Origin: Hennigella sp045598825
Lineage (GTDB): Bacteria; Bacillota_I; Bacilli_A; Mycoplasmatales; Mycoplasmoidaceae
NCBI GenBank assembly: GCA_045598825.1
Contig: JAZRUX010000018.1
Coordinates: 9,984-73,983 of the forward strand
Reading direction: 5' to 3'
Length of the DNA stretch: 64,000 nt
Shown here: in pieces, positions 45,498 to 55,368 of the stretch
Layout of the letters: each line of letters starts with the position of its first letter
How positions within the stretch are numbered: position 1 is the first letter of the stretch
Translations under genes and position numbers: made by a program
The notes under the pieces: model-generated
The model's database searches: none
What the model saw: the letters and a program-made list of their open reading frames with translations, nothing else
What the model was told of the DNA's origin: nothing

Positions 45498-47121
45498 ATT
45501 TTTTGCCAATGAATCTCATGTGTTCAATACATGATAATGTTACGGCTATCACACCATCCATTGTTCCAGTATATAGAGTTTCTTGTGTATCGTGCATGTT
45601 ATGAATTTCTGCACCGATAGAAACCATGTTTAATTCTGGATTGAAGTGTTTAAATCAAGATACTTCAAGACCACCATGTAAGTGTCGTGTTGTTCATTTA
45701 ACGCCTTTACTTTCAAATGCTTCCTTTGCAATATTAATGAAGCTTTGATCTTCATCACCAGGTCATCCATAATACATATTGCGCATTTGGTAATGATCTA
45801 GATCGTCAGAGCCAAGGTATGTCTTTGCCATCTTACGACTTTCTTCAATAATCTTTTGAATATGTTCGTTGTTGCAACTACGACATAATACTTGTAGTTC
45901 CATGCTTGGGTTACATCAGACATCCTTGCCACCTTCCTTAGTGTTATCATAACGGATATAGATTGGCCCCATGTTACCACTTGTTTCAACTCAGCCCATT
46001 TCTTTATTCTTTCATGTATATGGTCCAAACATTAATTCACAAATTAAGTTAACAATGTTTGTACTTGTTTCATGAGAGAATGGACGGATTTCAACATTAT
46101 CTGGTAATTTTGCAATTTCAGTTTGGATCTTTAAACCAGTTTCAGCTGGGAAATCATGACGAATTTGTTTATCATGGTCAGCTACAATTTTTTGTACTTC
46201 TTCAAAACTTAAGTTTGTGCAGAACGTTGCAAATGAGTGTGTATGTAATAAGTTTGAACCATCAGAGTCTGGTGAAGCATATTCAATAATTCTAAAAGAA
46301 TCATTTGAATTGATGTCTCTTAAAATTTCACCAACTAATCTAACTGCAGTTGCATGTGTTGCAATTCAGTCACCATCGTGTCCACCTAATAATCCTGATA
46401 GATTAATTGTGAAAACATTTAATTTAGTATCTAATGGTTTAGTTTCCAAATCTTTTGGAACTGTATAGAAGGAAATTACTGCGCCAGCAGTTGAAATAAT
46501 AATTTCACCATCAAATGAGTTATCGTTATTAATTAAATATTTAAAACCTTGAACTGGACTACCTTTTTCACCATTTTTAGTTAAACCAAGGTATGATGCA
46601 CCGATCATTCCTTCTTCTTCATCAGTTGTAACGATACAACGAATTGGTCCGTGTTTAAAGTTGTCTGATTTAGTAATGGCTAACATTGTGCCAATACCAA
46701 TTCCATTATCAGCACCTAATGATGTTTGGTTGCCTAATGATGTTAAAGTACCATTGTCATGGTATTCTAGTTCTACTCCACTAGCTTGCATTTGATTATG
46801 AACATCATCGTTTGTAAAAGCAATAACCATATCCATGTGAGCTTGTAGAATGATTGGTTCATTTCCTTCTAATGCTGGAGCATTAGCTGGAACATCTCAT
46901 CAAATGTTTCCACTTGATTCGTTTGGATTAAGTGCATCGTTAACTAAATTAGCACGGTATTGATCTTCATATACCTCGGTGCCAGGACGTAGTTCTCTTA
47001 CACGTTCTTTTAAGTAGTCACAAATTCTTCTTGTTCTGAAACTTGGACGATATACTCTTGACAAAAGCTCAAACTCTTTTAAAGCTTCAGCCTTAATTTC
47101 ATCTAATATTTCTGGTGTCAT
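45496..47121 (-). CDS. pepD: PepD-like M20 dipeptidase
   Basis: Cytosolic dinuclear zinc dipeptidase with broad specificity (aminoacyl-histidine dipeptidase class). The 541-residue product has ILQAHMDMV (His95, Asp97), LGADNGIGIG (Asp138), VTTDEEEG (Glu169/170), ASPDSDGS and a C-terminal LHGGLEVSWF with the last metal-site histidine. It is about 50 residues longer than E. coli PepD. It probably finishes degradation of imported peptides. An AAGGAAAA site precedes ATG. Confidence 0.88.
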
Positions 47122-47176
47122 AATTTTTCCTTACGTAAATTACTAATAATTATAATAGATAACACCAAAAAAATAA

Positions 47177-47199
47177 AAACTAGAGTTTACTCTAGTTTT
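47177..47199. terminator. Terminator of the DUF31 protease gene
   Basis: AAAACTAGAGT and ACTCTAGTTTT arms with A and T runs. It overlaps the last base pairs of the DUF31 gene and lies 55 bases upstream of the pepD start. Confidence 0.7.
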
Positions 47200-48166
47200 A
47201 AATATATGGTTCAACAAAGTTTTTATCTATTGAATTGAAAATGCTAAAGAAAGGCTGAAATTGTTTTAATCACATATCAGCTATCCCACCCCAATAAATT
47301 GCAACAACTTGTCATTCACCTTCAATTTTACCAATTAGCATTGAGCCAGATGATCCCTCAGGCAATCAATCTAATGGTACATGATAATCATTGGCAAAAT
47401 TGTATGTTGGTGCAACATCATAAACTTTATCTTCAACAATTTCATGAATGTTTCCAGGAATATCTTTTGGCCAATGCGTAAGATAGTTGTCAAATAATTC
47501 ATTATATTTTCATACTGCCTTGTTATTGCTATTAACAGGGTAACCTGCAACATATGATTCTACATCTAAATACTCTTTTTCGTTGTCAACCTGAAAAGTT
47601 TTTGTAATGTATCCTTTTTCATTGTTATAAAAATTTAAATAATCTAAATTTGCTTTTGGTTGTCCTTGTGGTTTACCAAAGTTAACTTTGACTACATAAA
47701 AATCAATTGCATGTTCTAGATTTTTATCAAAAGTAAAATTTTCTTCATCTTCAATTTCATATTTTGAAAAAGGTTGATAATCAGTTAAAGCTAATCCTTC
47801 GCTACTATCACTGCAACCATAGTAATAACCAAATGTGCCAGGTTTAGTCTCAGCACAAACTTGGTTTTGTCCATCAATGACATGTCAATTTGTAGCAATT
47901 CAATATTCATAATCGTCATTGATATCTTTTGTAACATCTGATATCACTCAAGCAGTTCCTCATACAACACTAGCTCAACCAGGTTGATCGATCTTTTCAC
48001 CAATGGCCATAATAGAAAAAGTACGGTGAAAAATATATTCTTTTGCAGTTTCTTCAGTTGTTGGTTCTGGTTCAGGTTCGGGTTGAACTGGATTACAACT
48101 AACAAAACATAAAGTATACGGTAAGAGAATTGATGAAAATAAACTAACAATATGCTTGTGCTTCAT
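47198..48166 (-). CDS. DUF31-type serine protease lipoprotein
   Basis: A 322-residue surface protease candidate. Signal peptide and lipobox FVSC (Cys24) are followed by a PEPEPEP linker. The protein then has a trypsin-like arrangement: IATNWHVID (His95), AIDFYVVKV (Asp155) and WLPEGSSGSML (Ser273 as the probable nucleophile). This His-Asp-Ser order and the TN.H / GSSGS motifs fit the mycoplasma DUF31 family, which includes the immunoglobulin protease MIP. No MIB (immunoglobulin-binding) partner is adjacent and the protein is much shorter than known MIPs, so its substrate is uncertain. It is divergent from a lipoprotein gene. Confidence 0.75.
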
Positions 48167-48219
48167 ATTTTTATTTTAAATCTTTTTTCGGAAAATAAAT
48201 AATTTATAATTATTTACAT

Positions 48220-49422
48220 ATGAGAAAAATACCAATTATATTACCTAGTTTGTTTGTGGCTGCCTTAACACCGACAATAACTTTGAGCAGTTGCTCTAAT
48301 TCTACATTTGTTGTAACACTTTATGCTGATAAAGGTTCTTTTGGCGAATCAAAAAGTATTACATTAACTGGAGTTCCAAAAAATACCAAATTAAAGGATA
48401 TTAAAGGTTATGTAACACCTTATTTATCTGGCGATGATTTCCGTGGTTGAATTGACAGTGAAAATAATTATGTTAATGAAAATGATTGCATTAATAAAAA
48501 TTTATTGCTAAAAGCAACATATGATAGTGATTTCCCTGTTGCTGTTGATAATTTTGAAACTGATCCATGAGCAACGATATGTCATTATGCAAACCAAGGT
48601 TTAGGTATTTTATGTGCAGCATATAGACAACCTGCTTCTTGATTTGTTGGCAAGGAAAGAACGATAAGTGTTAATCAATTAAATCACAAAGTACTTGTTG
48701 TTGGGACAAACAATGAAACTTATGTTAAAGATGGTGGTCTTAACTTTGCTGCATTAACTTTCCAATTCAAAAATTTATTATCGCGTTCTGATGGGCTTAG
48801 TTTAGGTGTGCCTTGGTCCTCTGGTGGTGATAATATAAACTATGATTATTGAAATTCAGCATTATGTCACTCATTAAATGGCTCAGATCCAGAATGACAT
48901 GATCCTGACATAGATAAAAATGCATTTGAAATGATTGAACTAGATAATGCTGAATGGGCTGACAGCATTAAAGCAGTCAAACAAACTCATAATGTTTGCA
49001 AAACTCTACCAACTGAACCGGGAGAAAAAATACCTTGAGAACTTGAAACCCATGAAGAAAAGGTTTTTTGCCCAACAATTTCTAATTATTTTTCACAAAA
49101 AGGCATTGAAGAAACTAGATGAGATCCAATTACTAGATGAGATTACCAATTATATTGTGCTGAAGGAAAACAATTCCAATACTATGCACAAAATATCATT
49201 TTTGATAGTTGCATCGGTGAAGAAGGGACAACAAAGCTTTTCCATAAATTAAAATTGTATAACTGCGGTGGGGGTTGTGATGACTATATTGTTGGTACTC
49301 CAGTATTAAGCAAACTTGACGCAATCTGGATTGTTCATGATGAAGAGAAAGATTATGGTAGTTTTTATCAACATTGAGAAGCTAAAAATGGTGGAGCAGT
49401 AGCACCATGCTTTTGCATATAG
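48220..49422 (+). CDS. Lipoprotein ending in CFCI (paralogue 1)
   Basis: A 400-residue lipoprotein (lipobox LSSC, Cys25). Residues 30-100 form an InlB B-repeat/Flg_new-like unit (VTLYADKGSFGESKSITLTG...FRGWID). The larger C-terminal part has ATICHYANQGLGILCAAYR, LNHKVLVVGTNNETY, AALTFQF and YDYWNSALCHSLNGSDPEW; the YWNS.L...LNG pattern is reminiscent of DUF6273-type domains. It ends APCFCI. TATAAT (48205-48210) lies 9 bases before ATG without a ribosome binding site. It is paralogous to the next gene, whose AGGAGG overlaps this stop codon, so both form an operon. Confidence 0.82.
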
Positions 49423-49436
49423 GAGGATCGAAAATT

Positions 49437-50624
49437 ATGAAAAAATTATTTGTTTTAACTTCAAGTATCATAACAACTTTTGCGGCTGCAACAATTAGTT
49501 CATGTTCTAACCAATCAAGCAGTATTGCTGTTACCCTATATGCAGGTGATGTGGGGACATTTGGTCAAACAAGATCATTGTACCTAACAGATTTTGATGC
49601 TGGAACAGTATTAAAAGACATTGCTAATTACACCGAGCCAGAATCAGATTATGAATTTTTGGGTTGAGTTGACGATAACGGTAATGAAATTAAACCTGAT
49701 ACTATTATCAACTCAAGTTTGTTCTTAAGAGCACATTATTCTATTCCACAAGCTGATGATTTTACTACTGATCCGTGGTCAACTGTTATTTATTATGCAA
49801 ACCAAGGATTGGATGCTTTATGCAAAGCATATAGCAAAACACCAGATGATTTTATTGGCATGAAAAGAATTTTAAAGATTAATGGTTTGGACCACAAAGT
49901 AATGGTTGTTGGAACAAACAATGAAAAATATGAAAAAAATGGTATTGGCCAAATTGCAGCATTAACATTCCAGTTTGTTACATGTATTTCTAAACAAGAT
50001 AATGATGGTTTAGCAACTTTTTATGATGGTGAACAACCTATTTTTGATTATTGAAACTCACTTTTATGAAATGCATTAAATGGCACCAATGTTCGTTGAT
50101 CTGATCCCACTATTAGAAAGAGTGTGGCTGAGATGGTTGCAGATGATGAACCATTGGTAAGCAAAAATATTAAAGAAGTATATCGTGGTGTTAATTCTAG
50201 CACAATGGTTTCTCCGAATTATTATCCTTGACACTTAGATACAAGAAAAACAAAGTTTTTCGAACCAACATTAGCAAACTATTTTTCTGATAAAGGGATA
50301 ACTGACACTGGTTATGGCGAAGAGTTAACCGACTTATTTAAAAGCCAAGAGGCTATGCAAAGATGCATGGATGAAGGCGATCAATATCAATATTATGCTT
50401 TGGAAGGTAATATTGAAGACAACATATTAACAACTTCTAAGCCTCCAGATTATTACAAATGTTTAATTTGCACAACTGTAGATGGCCGTGGTGCAGTAAA
50501 ATACCATCTTACTTCACCAGTAATCGATGAAAATAATCATAATTGATTTATAGAAGGGGAAGAACTTCGTGCTAATTTTACTTATGAATCCTCTTGCTGT
50601 GTCGTTCCATGCTTCTGCATTTAG
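49437..50624 (+). CDS. Lipoprotein ending in CFCI (paralogue 2)
   Basis: A 395-residue lipoprotein with lipobox ISSC (Cys23) and the same architecture as the previous gene: VTLYAGDVGTFGQTRSLYLT, YYANQGLDALCKAYSK, GLDHKVMVVGTNNEKY, AALTFQF, YWNSLLWNALNGTNVRW, and the C-terminus CCVVPCFCI. It is translated from AGGAGG at 49421-49426. The frame is open from 49407, but MKKLFVLTSS at 49437 gives correct ribosome-site spacing and a normal signal peptide. The conserved Cys-rich end suggests disulfide or metal binding outside the cell, or a recognition tail; I cannot tell which. Confidence 0.82.
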
Positions 50625-50645
50625 ACTAAAAAAGGTAACTGGTTT

Positions 50646-51095
50646 TTATTTATATTTGGTTTGCCAATTTGATCGTTGACTATATCAATCTTTTCATGTT
50701 GCTTTTGCTACTTTTAAATTAAGTGTTTTATAATTACCACAACTTGTTGGATTTTGTCCTGGCATGATTTTAGCTGTAGTTATGAATTTATCGCATTTAT
50801 CTAAAGATGTTTTTAATCATACCAAATTCTTCTTGCCACCTACAACTAAATAGAATCCAGTTTGGCACCCCATTGGGCCAAAATATATTTTTTCAGAATA
50901 GTTATTAGTGTAGAAGGTGGCAAGCAAGTGTTCTAATGAATGCATTGCAACATTTGATAAATAGTTGCCCTTGTTTGGTGTCTTGAAACGTAAATCAAAG
51001 GTTGTGATTACCAAATTCTTTATTTGTTTTTGATCATGCAAATAAATTCCAGGTTGTAATTTTGTATGGTTAATTTTAAATGATCGAATAAGCAT
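50646..51095 (-). CDS. luxS: S-ribosylhomocysteine lyase LuxS
   Basis: Splits S-ribosylhomocysteine to homocysteine and DPD, the precursor of autoinducer-2. The 149-residue product (UGA after Val92 read as Trp) has FDLRFKTPNK, the zinc motif MHSLEHLLA (His52, His56; Glu55 catalytic base), FGPMGCQTGFYL (Cys77) and TSCGNY with the third zinc ligand. All catalytic positions appear present. It lies 6 bases after the stop of a 902-residue lipoprotein gene on the same strand, so it is probably co-transcribed. No pfs or methyl-cycle gene is in the window. LuxS is unusual in mycoplasmas, so transfer is possible. Confidence 0.9.
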
Positions 51096-51101
51096 ATGTA
51101 C

Positions 51102-53810
51102 CTAATACATTGAAAATAAATTAAAATTACAATTATTTCTATCATTAAGTGGTGTCACCATAATGTCGAAATTACAATTTTTAAATTCTTCCTTTGTAAG
51201 TTGGTTAGTGCCAAATATCGCATACGTCTGATATACTGGTGGATATAAACTACCAATACCGTTAATGTATACATAAGTGTTTTCAAAATCTATATCAACA
51301 AAATTATAAATTGACAGAAGATCAACAAGATTACCAACACCAAACATAAAACCTCATACAGAGTCCCTATGAATATGCCAATTTTTTGTATCTACGTGTA
51401 AATGGTATTGTTGTCCTGCAACAACATCAATTTGCTGGTCACTTTTAATTGCATCCACTGTGGTCGTCACCATATCAAACATAAATTCATTGTTTAGCAA
51501 TACATTTTTTGTATTGTCTAATGGATCAACAAAATCAACAAATGCATCAATAATACAGTCAACTTGGAATCCGCTTTGCTCGGCATTCATTATTGAAGTA
51601 TCAACAGTTATTGTGTTGTTTTCTCAATCAAATAAAATTCCTTCTACATTGTATCAATTGTGTTGCCTAATAGAAAAACCTATAAATTCATAATTCTCTT
51701 CTATATTGTCGACATGAAATTTTATTTCATTTGCTGTATTTTCGATGACGTCTAAAGTTGCTCCTTTGCATTTACTAGTATCAATTTTCCAGTAGTTGTT
51801 TTCTTTAGGCGCATGAATTGTAAAATCAGTTTTTGGGACTATGACATCACCACTTTCAGAATCAACAAATGTTAATGAAAAGTGTTTTTCTTGAGTTAGA
51901 TCTAATGATTGGCCTCAATCCAACAATAAAGTCTGCATAAAAACACCATCCACATAAGTTCTACCGGTTGGAGAATAGTTGTCTATAGAAAAAGCTGGCA
52001 TAGGTAACCCATCACTTGATTCAAATATGAATGTCAAATTTTCAAAGGATGAATAGTTGCCAGAAAAAATGTAATCGTGTATTCTTGTTTTAGTTTCACC
52101 TTCTGGCATTGTTAAATCTGTATTTATTCTATATGGTGTGATGTTTGATAATAAGAAAATAGACATTGTTTCTTGATTTGCAATTACTATGTCATTCTTT
52201 TTGACAATAGGAGCGAATAAATAGTAATTGTCCCATTTAGTGAGATCAAATTTTTCGTTCCACTCATATGTAATATCAAAATAATGTGTTCCATCATTAG
52301 CTGATTCTATCATTTGCGAATGTTCAACTATAATGTTAGGAGCAGGAAGAGGCGTTTGTTCTCCTGGCCATTCAACAGTTAATAATGGTTTTGACTCAGA
52401 TCCTGTTTCTCCCGGAACTCTAAAATCGAAATTTGTCTCATAATTTGTAATTGTTAATTGCGGTTTATCATCATTAATAACTGGTGATCGCTCACCGGCT
52501 TGTGTAGCAATTACATAGTCACCAATTTTTACTTCAACATCAAGTGTAGACAAAAATGTTTTATTTAAGTACATAAATAACTCAATATTTGAGTCTACTA
52601 ATTGACTAATACTATTAACTGTAACATCAAGATCAAATGTAGTTGTTTTATCTTGTAATACTTCAATGTTACATATTTCAGTTGATACAACAATTAATGA
52701 ATCATTTGTTTGATTGTTACAGCCTACAAATTCTATTTGATCATAACTATCTTCACTAAACTCAAAGTTAGCTTTAAACCCAGCTAAATGAACTTGACTC
52801 ATGTTTGTCAAATTTGCGGTTTTACTGACACCTAACGTATCTATTGTCTTAGATGTTTCAGCAAAGTGCAAAGTTAACTCTTTTGACATTTCTGGTTCAT
52901 CAACACCATCAATGTTAAATTGAATATTACACTTATGATTTTTATGATCATATGATGATACATCATACTCAATGTATATATCAAATGTAGATTTATTAAA
53001 GTTGTCATTAACAATATTGACTATTGTTGCAGTTGCAGACTCATTTGCACCATTTGGTCAATAAATTGTTGGAGTTACATCTATTTCTCTTAAATTGAAA
53101 TTAGATTTAAAACCCCTAAATAGGAAACCAACTTTTTCTTGCCCAATAACACTATCAACTTGAGTTGGAACATATTCATCATCAATATGTTCTATTTCAG
53201 GTAATGCTTGAACATCAACTTGAATTCTGTTTTGACTCTCAATGGTTGTTTTATAACCCACACATTGGGCATAAACTTCAATTATCCCAATACCTATTGG
53301 TTTTAAAACATTATCTTCAAATATAGCTACTCCAGGGTTGGTTGTTTTAAATTCTATGCTTTTTTCTGCTTGCTCTGGATAAACAACAGCATCAAATTCT
53401 AAAACTTCATTATCGTATAAAATAGTTGGATTAGTTTGCCCTTTATTATATGAAATACTAATTGTTTGTGGAACTAGTATGGTTACAACATTAATACGGA
53501 TAGCACTATTTTTTATTTCAGAAGCAGGGATTGTTAAAACACCATCATTATGTAGTTCAAAAGGCTTTTGAGTTTTATCAATAAAATAACTTGATTTTTC
53601 TTCGTGAATTGCATAACCGCTAGTAGCAGTGATTTTTATTTTAAAATCATTACCTTTTTCTTGTGAAATCAATTCATAAGTAAAATTACCTTTGTTTATA
53701 GTTCATTGGTAATTTGGCAATATATGTTGTGTATTACAACTAGACAAGACTGTAATTGGCAAAGTACTAATGCCTATTAAACTTATTAATGCAAACTTCC
53801 ACTTTTTCAT
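51102..53810 (-). CDS. Large lipoprotein, beta-rich repeats
   Basis: A 902-residue lipoprotein with signal peptide and lipobox LSSC (about 22-25). Residues 85-190 contain a Big_2-like Ig domain (EFDAVVYPEQAEKSIEFKTT). The rest is a series of beta-rich, about 130-160-residue units, each with a RGFKSNF / AGFKANFEF / NYETNFDF-like phrase, suggesting diverged tandem domains. No catalytic motif is visible. A GAGGTAA site precedes ATG. It is transcribed before luxS with a 6-base gap, an odd pairing. Adhesin-like function is only an inference. Confidence 0.82.
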
Positions 53811-53890
53811 AGATTACCTCTAATTTGATTATATTAAAGTCTTATTTAATATTTATATATTTATTAATATAATAATCTAAAGGAGATAAT

Positions 53891-54199
53891 ATGGCAAAAA
53901 AGAAAAAACAAAATAGACATGAGCACCACGTTGTTCCCAACAAAGAAGGTGGATGAGACGTTAAAATTAATAACGCTGGACACCGTACTTACCATACTAG
54001 AAAAAAATCAACTGCTATTAAAAAAGCACGTGCTATTTCTAGAAAACACAAAACTGAATTGGTAATTCACAAAGCTACAGGGCAAATTGAAGTTAAAAAC
54101 TCACACAAAATTGTTCGTCGTGGAAAACCAGGACCAAAGCCTAAAAAACACAAAAAAGCCAAAAAAGCTAGACGTACTAAAAAGGCTAAAAGAAGATAA
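53891..54199 (+). CDS. DUF2188 protein with lysine-rich tail
   Basis: A 102-residue protein. Residues 11-70 match DUF2188: HHVVPNKEGGWDVKINNAG, STAIKKARAISRKHKTELVI, HKATGQIEVKNSH. From residue 73 the sequence becomes a basic tail (RRGKPGPKPKKHKKAKKARR...KRR) like histone H1 or HU C-terminal tails, which suggests DNA or RNA binding. The Trp in GGW is encoded by UGA, hence it is missed under the standard code. A strong AAAGGAG site precedes ATG, and an identical-to-3358 hairpin terminator follows. DUF2188 has no firm function. Confidence 0.85.
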
Positions 54200-54201
54200 T
54201 T

Positions 54202-54226
54202 AAAACTAGGTTAAACCTAGTTTTTT
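54202..54226 (+). terminator. Terminator of the DUF2188 gene
   Basis: AAAACTAGGT-TAA-ACCTAGTTTT then T run; identical to the hairpin behind tRNA-Gln at 3358-3380. Confidence 0.85.
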
Positions 54227-54253
54227 TATTGAATAAGTTATAATTATTGGATT

Positions 54254-54856
54254 ATGAAAAAGGTTTTAAAATTATTAATTCCTGCTACAACACTACTTGT
54301 TCCAGTGAGCGCTGTTGGTTGTTCGTGTAGCACAACTTTTGTTGCCTTTCCTGAGGAATATCTAAATATTAACTCATCCAATGTACTATTGGGTTTTAAA
54401 GAAAGTTATGACTCACAAGATAAATTGCAAGGTTACAATACACTAACTATTCCAGCAAAAATAACAACATTACAAGATGGTACTTTTGCCTATGATGGCA
54501 AGAGTGTTCAAGATGGTTCTTTAGCCATCAAGAAGGTTGACTATGAAGGCGAAGATAACTCTTGCACAAAATTCGGCAATAGTTCATTTTCTGGATGCAT
54601 AAATCTAGAAACTGTAATTTTCCCACCTAACTTTACAAGTACGGATGAAAATTTATTTGGTGGATGTAAAAGTCTTTCAACATTAGACTTTTCCCATGTT
54701 ATAGGAGAACTACTATTTAAAGATACTATGTTTACTTATGATTATGCTATCAAAGGAAAAATAATCATAACTAAAAAAGATCAGGTTTTTGCTAAAAGTC
54801 TTTTGGAAAAATTAATGGATGCAGGGTGTAAATGGGATATAGAAGAAGTTAAGTAA
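54254..54856 (+). CDS. Small LRR_5-like lipoprotein
   Basis: A 200-residue lipoprotein with signal peptide and lipobox AVGC (about 20-23). Central part has LRR_5-like units (NTLTIPAKITTLQDGTFAYD, SSFSGCINLETVIFPPNF, NLFGGCKSLSTLDFSHV) and a short C-terminal IITKKDQVFAKSLLEKLMDA. TATAAT (54239-54244) lies 9 bases before ATG without a ribosome binding site: a near-leaderless message. It is followed by a clear hairpin terminator. Probably a minimal relative of the larger LRR lipoproteins in this window. Confidence 0.8.
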   Translation: MKKVLKLLIPATTLLVPVSAVGCSCSTTFVAFPEEYLNINSSNVLLGFKESYDSQDKLQGYNTLTIPAKITTLQDGTFAYDGKSVQDGSLAIKKVDYEGEDNSCTKFGNSSFSGCINLETVIFPPNFTSTDENLFGGCKSLSTLDFSHVIGELLFKDTMFTYDYAIKGKIIITKKDQVFAKSLLEKLMDAGCKWDIEEVK

Positions 54857-54872
54857 TACTTAACTTTTTTTA
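54846..54872 (+). terminator. Terminator of the small LRR lipoprotein gene
   Basis: AAGTTAAG-TAATA-CTTAACTT with a following T run; overlaps the stop codon. Confidence 0.8.
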
Positions 54873-54901
54873 TTCATCATTCATTTTTTCTTAAATTTTC
54901 T

Positions 54902-54947
54902 AATTTTTAGGTAAATATACATATGGGAGAACCCTACGATGTAGGGT
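54902..54947 (+). promoter_or_regulatory. Leader with 18-base motif shared with recU, plus hairpin
   Basis: AATTTTTAGGTAAATATA (54902-54919), identical to 18346-18363, then ATGGGAGA and the perfect 7-bp hairpin ACCCTAC-GAT-GTAGGGT (54931-54947), 11 bases before the ATG of the next gene. An ATG at 54923 in another frame opens a 39-codon overlapping frame that is probably not a gene. The role is unknown. Confidence 0.5.
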
Positions 54948-54957
54948 TAATATTTTC

Positions 54958-55326
54958 ATGGAAAATTTTGTCAAAAACTATTCATATAATCAAGTTATCG
55001 AAGAGCATGACGTCTTGATTATGACACAACAAGAATATTTAACAAATAAAGAACAACTAGACAATCCAAAGATGATTGTCTGTGTTAATCGTCAAGGTGG
55101 AATTAAAGAGCCAAAGATTCCTAAATGATTCCAATCATATAAGAAAGAAAATGATGCTAAATTTGAACAAATTAGTGCAAAGTTTGAACAGATAGATGAA
55201 AAGTTTGAACAAATGAATAATCAAATGCCGCAATGGTTTAAAATATGGCATGAACAAGAGTTTAAACCACTTATCATTGATGTTTCAAATATTAAGGAAG
55301 TTTTAAAGAAAAATAATCTTCACTAA
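54958..55326 (+). CDS. Coiled-coil protein of unknown function
   Basis: A 122-residue soluble protein. The first half is MENFVKNYSYNQVIEEHDVL; the second has IPKWFQSYKKE, three heptad-like units KFEQIS / KFEQID / KFEQM (about 69-90, a short coiled coil), then QWFKIWHEQEFKPLIIDVSN. The WF..(W/F)....F.P(L/M) motif recurs in the small genes at 63150-63479, so they are one family. UGA encodes one Trp. It is preceded by the recU-type leader and hairpin. I do not know its function. Confidence 0.75.
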
Positions 55327-55368
55327 TAAAATAGTCTTGAAATAGTAACAAGGATTTATAATTAATTA

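Noticed and set aside
54923..55042. ATG at 54923 opening a 39-codon frame over the start of the coiled-coil gene
   Set aside because: It runs through the hairpin arms, lacks coding character, and overlaps a better supported gene in another frame.
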